Shown here piece by piece: positions 1 through 11,600 of a stretch of 64,000 bases of DNA; the first letter of the stretch is position 1; each line of letters begins with the position of its first letter. The notes below the pieces were generated by a model. It worked only from the letters and a program-made list of their open reading frames with translations, made no database searches and was not told where the DNA came from. The DNA is taken from assembly GCA_025526995.1 (NCBI GenBank), contig JAHLKG010000005.1, positions 434,001-498,000 on the forward strand, in the 5' to 3' direction. A program made the translations under genes and the position numbers. This DNA is from Powellomyces hirtus (lineage: Eukaryota > Chytridiomycota > Chytridiomycetes > Spizellomycetales > Powellomycetaceae).

Positions 1-192
1 TAACAATAGCTGATGGGAAGCACAGCGGCTATAGAGAATGTTCGTACGTATGATTTTCACCGAAATGGGGTGTCCATGTCTATGCTGTTCTGGGGGATAT
101 GGGATGTGATATCTATCTCCTATGCGGGGGGTAGCTAACGCTTGGGCAGATTACTAGAAATCAAAGGGTGTTTGGAGGCTACAAGATACTTT

Positions 193-1408
193 TTAAAGCG
201 CCGCAGCAATCACTCCAGCAGCTCCCATGACCAGAGCACCTGCAACCGAGCCCGCGACCTTGTTTCCAGAAGAAGGAGCATCGGCAGGCTTGTTAGTAGC
301 ACCGGCGGCGGACGCGGGGCGGCTGGTGGAAGGGTCAACGACGACGGTGGTGACTTCAGCGCCGGGCGGGACGACGGCGCCTGAGGTGGCCGAGGGCAGA
401 GCGGCCGACGTAGCGGAAGCGACGGTTGACGAGGCGGCGGCTCCTCCGGCGGCGACGCTGCCAATCATGATCGGAGCGGCGGGGTCAGCGGCGGGGAGGT
501 TGGCAGGGATAATGACAGCGTCGAGGGTGTGCATGGAACCCGCCGAGGAGGGGACATCGACCAGAGCTCCAAATGTGTTTCCGTTAATGGATGACTTTTC
601 GCCAGTGACGGCAAGAGTCAACGGGACGTTGTTGATCGAAGGCCATGCTCCAGGGGTCAGTTCCGTAGTGTACTTTGTTCCAGTGGCAATGTGGGCCGAC
701 AGGACGTAGGCCAGCTGGTTAGGAGCCAACGCAGCAATAGCGGGGCCAGCAGCAGTGAGGGCAGCAGCGGTGGGGACAAAGATGCTGACGCCCTTGAGCG
801 AGTCGAGCGCCGCGACAGCATTGATTTTGGCAAACAGGGCAAGGAAGGCGTCAAATTGACGGGCGGCCATGACCTTGGATGGGGCCAGAGCGGGCTCGTA
901 GGCAATGTTGGAGACGTACAAGAAACCGTCGTCGCAACGAACGAGACTGGTGACGAGACCTTCGACGCTGGAAGATCGGGTGTGGATCTCGGGGTTGGTG
1001 GGCTCGAGGGGAGTGTAGTTGTCTACCAGAAAACACAAATAGATCATTAGCACTCTGGAAGCAGGTCCTACCGAAAATCCCACCCACTCAAGCCCACATA
1101 CCAAACAAAATACTCGTGTCCGGCCCATGCAAGATCTTATAGTTTGCCCTATCAACATGATCCACCGCCCGCGGGAGGAAGAACACACCCAACTGGTCCG
1201 CGGGGAGGTTTCCCGCGGTCCGGGCGGCCGCAATGGCAGCATCAGTGGGCGCAAGCAACGTCTTGGCGGGGGCAGCGGCCCATTCCGGGTGGGTGGCGAC
1301 ACCGGCCTGCACGAGCTTCAGGTTGGGGTTGGCGGCAATGGCCTGCAGCACGGTGATGGCGTTGGCGGAGCCGGCGAGGAGGGCGGTGAGGAGTAATGTA
1401 GCGCGCAT
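193..1408 (-). CDS. Secreted fasciclin (FAS1) domain protein, probable GPI anchor
   Basis: Two exons (1408-1102 and 1022-193) join in frame across a GTATGT..TAG intron and give about 378 residues. I chose the ATG at 1408 because it opens directly with a signal peptide (MRATLLLTALLAGSANA); an open frame continues upstream but adds nothing secretory. Two FAS1-like repeats follow. The first is degenerate, around the LLAPTDAAI segment. The second is better preserved: IFVPTAAAL, then a YVLSAHIA helix and a closing HTLDAVIIPANLP strand. The last 120 residues are Ala/Ser/Thr/Pro-rich, as in O-glycosylated wall stalks, and end in a small hydrophobic tail (GALVMGAAGVIAAAL) suited to GPI attachment. 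FAS1 proteins act in cell-surface adhesion; that role is inferred from the family. I am confident of the family and less so of the exact GPI site. Confidence 0.82.
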
Positions 1409-2017
1409 GATGGGACGTGTGGGGCTAATGTGAAATGTGTGCAGAAGAAGTTGGGGGAAAAGCAGTTGCAAATGTGCCGGCAATGTAAGGAGAGGCTGTA
1501 GAAGGTTCACACTAGACCAGCTAAGTGATAAACAGGGGCGTCCACGAGTCCCTGCTTTCTATAAATAAATTTGCGCCCCGACTGACAGACCCGACCGACG
1601 CTAGCTTGTTTCTTCCTTTCCATCTGGTTGTTCCTTTTGGACGGACGACTCGGGACGAGGTGTGAGGGGAACACACACATGGACACGGACATCGACACAA
1701 AGCGGGCTTGGCGTACCCAGTCGGAGTGGTGTTGTTGACGGAAAACATGTCAAACTTCAGCACACAAAAACGCGCTTTTGCCTCTCCCCGACTTGACTCC
1801 CAACGGGTCGGGGGACTCGTGGTAGTGATGACAGTTTCCCATCAAAATTCAAAACCCAAAAGTCATGCAGGAGTTCTGCGAGCAACTGTTTCTTCAATTT
1901 TCGAGTGTTTTTTATGTATACATTAGAGACAAAAAGTCTGATTAAATGCATCTATGCCATCTGATGTCTGATATCTACCTATAAACTACATATACGCTAG
2001 AGAACTCTACATATTTC
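1409..2017. other. Intergenic region upstream of the FAS1 gene
   Basis: About 600 bp lie between the start of the FAS1 gene and the 3' end of the RhoGAP gene, both on the minus strand. It should hold the FAS1 promoter and the RhoGAP polyadenylation region. An AT-rich TATA-like stretch lies near 1558-1572. I see no open frame with protein-like composition and no repeat. Confidence 0.5.
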
Positions 2018-5000
2018 TTAACCCCACTGGAGGTACTCGCTCATTTCCTGGGCGCTGCCCGGGAACATATGGTTTCGCATTTCCACATCCTGCTCAGTGT
2101 TTTGTTCTGGCTGCACTCCCGCATTCTCTTCAGTCTCACCATCATCATCATCATCAATGACGACTTCCTCGGCTTCTTCATACGTTTCATCCGTTTCTTC
2201 ATAGTCCTCTTCTTCTTCTTCATACTCTTCTTCGTATTCGCCTTCACCGTCAGTGTAGCCCTCGCCGTCTTCACCTTCCTCGTAGACGGATTCGGATTCC
2301 GTGTAGACCTCTTCTTCATCCTCGTCTGCCTCGGCACCTTCCTCGTGCTCTTGCTCCTCCTCCCCTTCTTCGATCACAGACGCTGCGTCTTCGTGTTCGG
2401 GTTCCTCATGCGCAGCCGCATGGTCGGCGTTGATGACATCCTCGTATGGAGATGTGGTCATTGGGGCCTCAACCGGGACCATGGTGACTGCCGCGGTCGC
2501 AGCCACAGCCGCGGCAGCGGGAGCGACTGCCACAACGGCAGGAGCTGGGGCCGGGGCCGGTACAGACTTTGGGCTGAGTTCCTCTTTCGCCTTGACTGGT
2601 TCCTCTTTCGGGGAACCCAAACTGCGGCTGACGACGCTACCAAGGAAGGATTTGGCCACAGACGCAACCGACGCAACCGATGGGGATCTGTAGATGGAAG
2701 GTTTCTTCTCAACAATAACTTCCCTAGCCGCAATATACTCTGGGGAAAGCTCGACAGGGTCTGCCGGCAATGTCGTCGTGGCGATCGGCTCGGGTTTGTC
2801 TGCCACGGGGACAGCGTTTTGAGTCTGATCCACACTCCGGGGCACTTCGGACGGCTGGCTTGCCGACGACTTGGAAGAGAGAGAACCTGTTGACGGTTTT
2901 TTCTGGCCCAGGAACGATTTCAGAGACGACCACGGGTTTTCAGCCGTGTCTATTGGAGTAGCCGCAGCGGTCTCGACCTCTGCTGACGTCTGAGGTGTCT
3001 CATCCACGTCGTCCGTAGGAACAGGCACGGATCCTTTAGCTTTGGCCAAAACGCCAGCGAGGCGGTCCTCCAAGCGAGAGGTGCGACGTTCGGCTTTGAC
3101 GGCCTTGTCCGCCTGTAAAGTAGAGCGTTCGTTGGTTGGGGATTCCACGATGTCAGGAGACAGTTGTTCTGCTTGGGAGGTGGTGGCAGTTGCACCTGTG
3201 CCAGTCAGCGGCCACGGGAACCATGATCCTTGCCCCTTGGCGCCCACAGGCTCCCTCAATGGCGGTGTGCCGGGCGGGGTGGCCTCAGTGCTTCTGACCG
3301 GTGTGACGTGTGTGTTGATTCCACTGAGCGGTAGATCGTCTTGGCCTTCGCTTTCGTCCTCCGGTTCCGGGGACGGAGGCGAGGTGATTTCCAGCATCAG
3401 CGCCGCCTTGTCAACGTCCCCAAAGAGCTCAATGTGGCGGACCATCAACTCAAGCGAGAAGCGCCACGGGTGCTGGTCCTGAAGGGTTTCAGGTGTCTCG
3501 TTGCTTGGTCGCAATATGCATGGGCTTATGGTGTATGCGAGACGTATGATACGCTCGTCATTCTCATCCAAAGGTTTGACCAGTCTGAGCAGAGGAAGTG
3601 AGTTAGCCACAGGAAAAAATGAAGTTCATCACAGCAGAGGTGATCACAAAAACCCAAACGTACTCATGCAGATAACCCGTGAAGAACTTCAGCGTTTCAT
3701 AGTGTGGTGGAGACAAGGTCGACAGCAGAGATTTGACAGACTTGATCCGGACTTCATCCTCCAAAGTTTGGAAGTCTGCATGAAAAAGGCAATGAGTTCA
3801 CGATTATATTTAGATGACTGACCCGAATCGTACATACCATCCGAATACAACATCCTCAAGGTTTCATACGTGTCATAGCTGCAGAGACTAACTGGTGCCT
3901 CGACCAAATAAAGCTTGAGGACTCCAGCATGGACCTGCGGTTGATATCTTTTCAGGGTTGTAGCGCTGACCCGTCCACATCGGGGGGAAGCGTTGAATTC
4001 CATGCGCAAGAACTGGACTGATGGGAGATCGGGGTTGGGAGTGATCCACGTCTCGACAGAGGAGCGCCCGCTGAGGAGACTTTCATACAGAGCGGACACG
4101 CAGCGCCTGACAATCGGCGGGATGGGTGTTTTGGTGACCTTGGAGAGCTCCTCCAATCCGATTCCAAACACTTGGTGCGGCGCCCGGCCGTTCTTGTAGG
4201 ATTCGAAAACAAATGGTTTGGATCGCAGGTGTCCTGTGCGGTGGCGGCGAGCTATATATTGAACACCTTCTTCCGGGTCGGGAGAGACGAGGAGTGTTGC
4301 CGGTGCAGGCGTCTCTCCTTCTTTCACTTCCTGGGCTGCGGTGTCCACAAGCGCTGGAGGTCTCCACGCAGTTTGCATCTCCTCGAGAACAAACACCTGT
4401 GCGGCTTCAAAAGCCAGAACGGCTTCCTTGGTCACTTTCAAACGGTAGCGTTCTGCTTCTTGAGCAGCTAGGAGGTAATCGGTGATGTGGAACTCCAGAG
4501 CCGAGCGCGTATGTTCAGCAGTCTTGATCGCGGAATCATAGTCCAGGCGAGCCATCTCAGAGTCCTTGCGCGCTTTGACATGGGGCGGTTCGCCGGATTT
4601 CAACAATGGTCTCCCAAATTGGTATGGGAGTTGAGGGTCAAACGAGCCATCGTTCGGCCCGATGAGGGGAGCCATCAAGCGTCTAGCCAGGATCTCCATG
4701 CATATCAAGCGCAGGTCGCCCCGTGGAATCCCTGGGTACTTCTTCTTCAGATGCTCCACTGCGTCTTCACCCATGAAGCACCCCTCGAACAAGCCCAGTT
4801 CGGTCATGATGCTCTTGGTTTTGACTTCCTTGCGCATAGTTTCGACAATTTTCTGAAACTCGTTAGGACCGACGGACCGACTGCCGATCATAACGGGCCC
4901 ATTGGAGATGCGGCTTGCACGAGACTCGCCGTCCTGGCGAAACTTGCGGTCTTCCTCCTCGGCGATTTTGCATTTCTGGATATAGATGGTATGGCGGGCT

Positions 5001-5656
5001 TCGATATCGGCAGCGAGCCGGGCGAGTTGCTGGTGGTTGAGATCGACTTCGCTCTTCTTCTTGGTCATGACGCGTCGATGTTGCTCGACAAAGGCTTGAA
5101 GGGGGGAGATGACAGCCATGGTGAGGGTGTCGGCGTGGCGTCGGTGGGCAGCCGCCATAGCTACCATCTGCTCGCGGAGGGTTCGAATAACAGGGCGCAC
5201 GCTGGATTCATCGTCGATGGGTCCGACAGTGCTGGTGTCGCTATCGGGCTCGGCAGTCATGTTCCAGCCGGTCGTTCCCGGAAGCCGCGAGGAAGCCGCC
5301 GCGGACTGGAGCATAGCAGCCGCGTTACCGAGTCCCTGAGCAATATGGTTCAGACTCATCCTGTTCTTGTCCCCCGTGAGGCCTGTCATTGTTCCGGCAG
5401 CAATTGCAGGCGTCGAGGCTCTCGAGTAGCGTCGCTGCTCTTTGGTGGTCGAGGGTCCCGCCGACACAGACCCACTGTGGCGGCCGAGCTCGAGAAAGTT
5501 GGAAGCGTACACTTCTTCCGACGACACTCGCGCGCGGACCATTGCGAGAAGGTCTTCGGCTTCAGCGAGGTGCTGCATGAAGACGGTGTGAAGCGTCCTC
5601 ACGCCGACTGTCGGGTCCTCGCCGGTGCCCCAAAAGCAGTCGTCGAACCTCAGCAT
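2018..5656 (-). CDS. F-BAR / DEP / RhoGAP protein (Rgd2/Rga8-like) with acidic C-terminal tail
   Basis: Three exons (5656-3838, 3775-3664, 3584-2018) join in frame and give about 1165 residues. The N-terminus is an F-BAR (FCH) helical region beginning near RTLHTVFMQHLAEAEDLL. It is interrupted by a Ser/Thr-rich insert and then by a DEP domain (KSIMTELGLFEG through RRLMAPLIG). The F-BAR helices resume after the DEP domain, as in fungal Rgd2-type proteins. A RhoGAP fold follows from FGIGLEELSK; exons 2 and 3 supply its later helices (LSPPHYETLKFFTGYLHE, then LVKPLDENDERI and SPCILRP). Such proteins bind curved membrane and act on Rho/Cdc42 GTPases in polarity and cytokinesis. The place of the usual GxxRxSG arginine finger reads ETWITPNP, so the catalytic Arg is not visible. 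The C-terminus is a Pro/Ser-rich linker ending in about 110 residues dominated by Glu and Asp. Confidence 0.88.
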
Positions 5657-6817
5657 GGCTATAGAATTAGGGTTCGAAGGAAGGGTATGAGAGAGAGAGC
5701 TCTCGTGTATAGTATGTGAAAGGTTTATTAATGTATTGAGAGTCGCAGGAGTTGGCAGGTACAGTAGTTTAGCGAGCAACACAGAACAGCCGCGCCGCTA
5801 ACTCATGCCGTTTGGCGGCCAAAAGAAGCAAATCTGCAGGTGATACTTTTGTCTCACTCGGCGAGTCGCATGTGAGATAGATCTACCACCAACTTGAAGA
5901 ACTGTTTCCTCCTTCCTTCTTTTCTTCCATCTACGCATTTATTAAAGTTTCACCCAAAAAGGGCGAAACGGAAGAAGTCAGCAAGCGGCAATTATTTTGC
6001 ACAAGTCGCGTCGTACAAAATGTGGCTTTTTTGCTTTCTTGTGGCGTCCAACGCGCGTCTCTTGTGTTCATCAAGCCCTGCCTATATATATATAGGGCAC
6101 TCTTCTGTCGCCTGGGTAGTGTTTTTCACAATGGGCGTGTGAAAATCCCCACTCCCTGTTCCCGTACAATGTTTTCAATCGCTGTGATTCACCGATAATG
6201 ATATTTACCATGATCTTATGAAGGTCGACACTCCAAATGAACGCCAGTCGGGAGTTGCATGAGAGGAGAGGGCCGAGGACTATTGGTCTATTCGCATCCA
6301 GCGCTTGGCTCGTCCATCTATGTTGCCTCAGCATATTCGCTTCTCTTCCTTGTCCGTAGATATCCCTTAAAACCGTTAAACAACACTTCTTCTCGCGCTC
6401 ATCAACAACAGCGCCCCCCCCAACTAAGGAGATTCTCTAGCGGCAAGGAGATCGTAGGCGTTCATCATCATCTCGACGTCAACATTGAAGCCGCAGGCAG
6501 ACAATCTGAGTGCAAGAGCCAAAATAGCATCTGCACCTCCCCATTTCCAGCGAGCAATGTCCAACATCTCCATGTCGCAACATCGGGCAACATTAAAGCC
6601 TCTGATTTGCTCGCACGGCATCCCACCTCGCAAAACATGTTTGTCAAAAAACTCCTCTGTACCAAGATCCTCTGCTCCAAAGCAATACCACCAGTTCACC
6701 CCAACACATCCAACCTAACAAGTCTCATGAGCAAGAAAAACAACTCTATTCCGATCCAACTGCCTGAATAAAAAAAAGTATGTGGCAGAACGTGACAGGT
6801 GCGATTCGCGCTGGCCA
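5657..6817. other. Intergenic region upstream of the RhoGAP gene
   Basis: About 1.1 kb between two minus-strand genes. It contains the likely RhoGAP promoter and a TATATATATATA run near 6083-6094. Apart from the doubtful open segment at 6424-6714, listed separately, I see nothing gene-like. Confidence 0.4.
6424..6714 (-). pseudogene. Possible orphan exon or gene fragment, unrecognised
   Basis: An open minus-strand segment of about 96 residues starts directly behind a splice-acceptor-like TTGTTAG and ends at a stop near 6424. It has no ATG at its start. Its composition is protein-like rather than low-complexity (for example EMLDIARWKWGGADAI and ALALRLSACGFNVDVEMM), with two amphipathic helical stretches. 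No upstream exon could be joined convincingly, because the small gene on the same strand ends at its own stop at 6818. It could be the last exon of an unseen alternative transcript, a decayed gene copy, or chance. I do not recognise the family. Confidence 0.25.
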
Positions 6818-7244
6818 TCAAGCCTTCGACTTCCTCTTCGTCGTCGTTTTCGCCGTCGTCTTCTTCTCAACGTCCTTTGAAATGGTGGCCACAATATCTT
6901 GGTCGTATTGCCACTTGTCCCAACCCGCATGTGGGCGGTCAACCTACCAAAAAAGCAGAAAACAAAAAAAAAACTTAATCCCAACCCCTCATCCCCCCAA
7001 CCACGGTTGACAAATCACATTCATTTCAACTCACCCCAGCCCCCGCCAACTCATAATACCGCGGACTTCTCAAATTGACCACATATCCTTCAGGCAAATG
7101 GTGGTACTTGTTGCCGACCGTAGCCGCTTTGGTTCGCGCCAAATCGCCAGCAGCCATACCGGCACCGCCTTTCGGCGTTTTGTCCGTAGAGCGCTTGATG
7201 ACGGAACGCAGGATGGCGGCGGTGTGCAGGGCGCGGACGTGCAT
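6818..7244 (-). CDS. Small basic protein, probably mitochondrial, unknown function
   Basis: Two exons (7244-7035 and 6943-6818) join in phase 0 over a GTGAGT..TAG intron and give 111 residues. The N-terminus (MHVRALHTAAILRSVIKRST) is Arg/Ser/Ala-rich without acidic residues, as expected of a mitochondrial presequence. The middle holds a Gly-rich stretch (GGAGMAAGDLARTKAATVG) followed by KYHHLPEGYVVNLRSPRYYE. The second exon begins VDRPHAGWDKWQYDQDI and ends in a Lys/Thr-rich tail (TTAKTTTKRKSKA). Length and composition fit a small mitoribosomal or respiratory-complex subunit, but I cannot name one. The gene structure is well supported; the location is inferred. Confidence 0.6.
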
Positions 7245-7528
7245 AGTGGGCGTTGGAGATCGATGGAAGGATGGGAAGATGGGGTGGGGAAGCGGTTTGT
7301 TCGAAAGTGGGGGATTTGTTGAGATGACTCTACTGATGGCGTAATCAGGTGGAGGCCGTCATTGTTTTTCGAGTGCCCACGCGGCCCTGTCAATGACAAT
7401 TCTTTATTTGAGAAACAGAGTCAATGTTATCAATACTGATGCCAAATGAATAAGGAAAGGAAAAATATAAAATGTACATATTACCGTAAACAAAACACAC
7501 ACCAAGAAATGATGTCTATCAAAAAATT

Positions 7529-10500
7529 CTAAGGTCGTCCAGCCTCATCATCGGAACTCGAACTGTCAGAGTCACTGCTGCTGCTGCTACTACTACTGCT
7601 ACTACTTTCCTCATCCAAGCGAAGTGCGTCCAGGGTCTGCTGGAGCGCGCGACGCATTCGTATTTGCGCCACTCCCCGCATCCACGCGCGTTTGCCAGAG
7701 GACCTCGAACCTCTTCTCGTGTCCTGCATAGCATCCGCCTCGGGGATGGTCTGTGGCTGTGGGATGGGGTCCGAGGTTGGCATTGTTTCTGCTGGCGGGT
7801 GGTCGACTTGAACTTGTGATGCAGTGGCCGCAAGCAGGTGGAGATTGTCCGCCGAGCATAGAGATACTCGATCGGACGCCTCAGTGTGCACTGTGTGGTC
7901 TCCAGTCTCTTCAACAGCCGTCTTCTTCTCGTCGTTCTCATTGCGAGGAAGGACCAGACTTGACCGATCGCCCCTGATATTCTGATGCGCAACGACCAAT
8001 GTGCTGGCACTGTGGTCCATATGGCGATCAGCTGTTCCATGATCAGGATGTCTTCGGTGGTGAGTCGTCCTTCTGGACCCAACATGTCTCCTTCTGGCTC
8101 CCGATTCATAAGCGTGGATACCTCGGAGGAGGTCCTTCCGGGTGACCAGACCAACCAAGAACCCATCGGCATCAACCACCATCACATGTCGCAGCCCCAG
8201 GGTTCGGATGACCGAAAAGACCTTGGAAGCGGTCGCATCTTCTTTCACAATGGTCGGGCTCACGTTCATAACACTTGTTAGATCCACTCGCGTGGTTTCC
8301 ATGTCATACCCTTCTCGAGTGAGATTTCTCACTGTTTCTCCCAACAGGTCGCGCATGACAAATCCGACGGGACGATATTTGGTCATGGTCCGGCCCAGCG
8401 CATCTTCCACGTCCAGCTTTTCGCAAACGGGAAACCCAATGTGGCCGGTGTCGATTGCTTCGACGCAAGCAGATAAGGTAGCGGTGCAGGTCACCACCAC
8501 TAGGTTTCGATACGCCATAATCTTCCTGATCGTGATTGAGCGGAGGACATGTGGGGCTTCGAAAGGTAATATGGGCACCTTCATCCGGTGCGCTTCTCGG
8601 TGGTACAAAGAGTCTCCCAGGAAGCTCGAGCAGAAAGCCGCAGAGAAGCAAGTCACGATCAACGCTGGGATCGCGTCGTAGTCTCCCGTCATTTCAAAGG
8701 CGATGACAATAACTGTCAACGTGAGGCGGCTCGTGGCAGACCACATCCCGGCCATTCCCAACAGGGCAAAGAACCCTGGATCCTGATCGAGCCCAGTGGT
8801 CAGATAGTTCCACGCCATTCCCAGGAGTCGTCCCGTTGTTGCTCCCATGATCAAGTTCGGAATCACCAAATCGGTCGGCAAGGCGATATAATAGGTGATC
8901 AGACTGAGGAACATGTAAACTCCCCAGAAGATGCCCAAGGATTTAACGTCCAGCAAGCGATATAAACCTCTCGACAGGAGCACTTTGAGTTGCTGTTCCG
9001 GCATCGCATAGAGCAACGACCGAAGCTGATAATAGCATTCGCCTTCCGCGTCCAGCTTGCCGTGCTGTGCATGCAAATCCGTTATCGGAACCAGGAGGTC
9101 ATTATCCTCTAACCCTTTTTGGGCGGGTGGTAACACTTCTTCCTGTCGTTTTGACAGAGCGCTACGCCTGTTTGCAGCGGAGCGCATTCGCAGACCGAGT
9201 GATCGCAAGTCGACCGGCTCTGATGGTGAGGAGCTGGGACCGAATTTTGTCAAGTTCATAACCGGAATCGCTCCTGCTTCTTGTTCAACTGGGACGGGCT
9301 CTGTTGAAGCTTGTTCAGTAGGTTTCCCAATGACCTATTTGTCAAACCGATACGAAAGTTATATAAGCGTTGTAGGCGAGCTTGAGCACGCTCAATTTGA
9401 TCATACCGTTCGGTTGCCTGCCGCTTGAACTTGACTGTCGCTGTAAAAATTCCGTATGATATTCTAGAAACCCAAAGACGTAAACATCAGGAAATAAGGT
9501 TTGTATAAGGAGTGCTGACAAACCTCCTGATATGCAGTCTTCAGTTCCGAGGGCAGACAGACACCTGCAAGACCCTCCAAACAGGAGCGGAGAGTGGAAT
9601 CCGAGACGACTGTAGCATTAGTGACCACACCTTCAAAGCAAGCAGCCGGTGTGTAATCCAACACATGCTCTGTCGCTTTAGTGAGAGGGATACAGGGATC
9701 CACATCATGTGACGTCGGAAGCAACACCACAATAAGCGTAGTGATAATGCACACGATCGCAACTTCGGTGAGTCGCATGATGCCAACGACCGTTCGGCGG
9801 GTGTGTGAGGGTTGAGCAGATTGCACGCGAACCGGTTTGCGAGGCGCGGTCAACGTGCCGCATTCTTGGACAACGTGCTTCTTCCCTCTGTGACGCCTGA
9901 CTTCGGTTTTGACTTTACGAGGCTTCGTTTCGACTGGCTTGGGCTCCAGATGAAACACCGTATATGGCTGCCGAAGATCTTGGACTTTGCTCAATGCTCG
10001 GTTCCAAACGGTGCCCAGTAACGACAAACAGACGCCAAACAAGGCGTAGCCGGCAAGAAGGAACACGGCTTCACCGGTGGTCATTTGTGTGGTGCGATTG
10101 CAATGCACCTCTGTCGGAAAAAGAGTGAGCTGCAGACCGCCCAGGCTCGAGAATGATTCATCCACGGTGGGAAGGTGGAGGATTCTCGCCATGTGAAAGC
10201 CAACCAGCAGAGCGGCAATCATGGTACAGAACAAGGCTCGAGTGAGAATACGCGGCTCGAAAAAACTTGTAGTTTCCTCCAGCGTGAACATCACACCACC
10301 CAAGGGACTTCGAAAGATGGCGGAAATCGCAACCGCAGCGCCCAGCGTGGCGAAAAGACGAAGAGCTTTCTGTTCGAGGAAAGAGAAGAGGGCATTCCGT
10401 CCGGCTTTGACAGCATGATCTGCATTGTCGATGGGTCGCGCTTCTCCATAAAAATATCGGCGCACCAGTGGAATCTTTCGAACTCTCTGCACAATGTTTA

Positions 10501-11245
10501 CGGCGATGGAAGCTCCAATCATGGCCATGGGCCCGTCAATTCCACTGTAAAGTCCACTGATGGATATCCCATATATACCAAAATATCTCGCCCACAGATT
10601 GGTGATGGTACTCTTGGTAATAGAATTCGCACCGTTGAGGAACGCAATGAGCTGAACCATTCCCGATCCTATCACACCCGGCGCCCATAATAGAACCACG
10701 ACGGCCGGGATCAACGCGGCAAGGAGGCACGTCCACAAGGCAAATACTACTGCGTCTGCCGTGTGTCCCTCCTCGACGAGTTCGGCATAGTGGTGAATGC
10801 GTTTGCTGGCTAGCTTCTCCGTCCCAAAAAAGAGCAGCATAACCAAACCAGCGATTTGTAGTGTCATGGCCGAGGCGAGCACATACTGAAGGACTTCTTC
10901 GATGACTCGAGTCCACTTGGTTTGTTTGTGGTAATGTCTTCGGAGTCCTGGGCCATCGGGCTCCTCGAATGCGATACTCTGTAGGAACAAGAATTAGCAG
11001 GCAACTCCGAGAGGAATTCACACTGAATTTGTGGGAAACCACACCTCGTAAGGAATAAAGTGTTGTACATGCGGAGAATTTTCAGTGTCCAGGTCGTTTA
11101 TGAAGGTGGGAGGGGCACGCAAGGGGTGGTTGATGACCAGTTTCTTGGCGACACTCTGCATACGATGCATCTTGGGTCGTTCATTGGTGGCCGGCGACGC
11201 GGCACTCGGGCCAGCGGGGGCGGGAGAAGCCCGGCTTTCTGGCAT
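7529..11245 (-). CDS. CLC-family chloride channel/transporter with CBS domains
   Basis: Four exons (11245-11045, 10978-9524, 9463-9407, 9334-7529) join in frame and give about 1172 residues. After a 65-residue N-tail, the two-half CLC membrane domain is clear: GSGMVQLIAFLNG, SGIDGPMAMIGAS, SPLGGVMFTLEETTSFF and VIPNLIMGATTGRLLG are the CLC pore and helix-N signatures. Two CBS modules follow (KIMAYRNLVVV..GFPV and LTSVMNVSPTIV..GLVTRKDLL), which in this family bind nucleotides and control gating. A long basic loop (KPRKVKTEVRRHRGKKH) sits between the halves. The tail ends in a Ser/Asp run encoded by a degenerate AGC/AGT tract. The gating glutamate of the GxEGP motif is Asp here. The protein probably moves Cl- in the plasma, vacuolar or endosomal membrane; which membrane cannot be read from sequence. 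The first donor (GTGTGG) is the least certain junction. Confidence 0.9.
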
Positions 11246-11600
11246 TCACTTCGACGGTATGTACAGAATAGGGATGGGCACAACGGAACTATGTACAAGA
11301 ACTGAGAAAGCTGTGAGCTATCCTCCTTTCAGCCCGTCTTGCTGAGATGCTTTGCTTTGCTTATTTTTTGTTTGTTCGACTTGTTCCGCAGCCCCCTGAA
11401 AATATCGATTGCAACAAAGCCCCGTTTTCGTTCCGCCGGTTCGGTTCTCGGATGAGACGCGTCAATCCCATGGGTGCGGGAATTCTACGATGTCGTGTTT
11501 GTTCTATTTGTTTGCAATGGATTATTTAGATGGTATAGATGTATACAGTTGTTATCTACAGTAGAGACCCACGCATGTACCCTTCTCCACAGCCTGCTTT
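11246..11600. other. Intergenic region, CLC promoter and pectate-lyase 3' end
   Basis: About 350 bp between two minus-strand genes. No open frame of protein-like composition and no repeat was seen. Confidence 0.4.

Noticed and set aside
2069..2893. Plus-strand frame rich in Phe/Leu/Ile resembling a membrane protein
   Set aside because: It is the complement of the GAA/GAG acidic-tail codons of the RhoGAP gene.
3600..3850. Apparent frameshifts within the RhoGAP gene
   Set aside because: Both breaks have consensus donors and acceptors and restore frame when treated as introns.
4487..5719. Long plus-strand open frame of about 410 codons
   Set aside because: Antisense to the F-BAR/RhoGAP exon, which has clear domains. 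The frame follows from codon bias of the real strand.
6259..6771. Plus-strand frame of 170 codons
   Set aside because: Low protein character, and antisense to the more protein-like minus-strand segment. No splice or start support.
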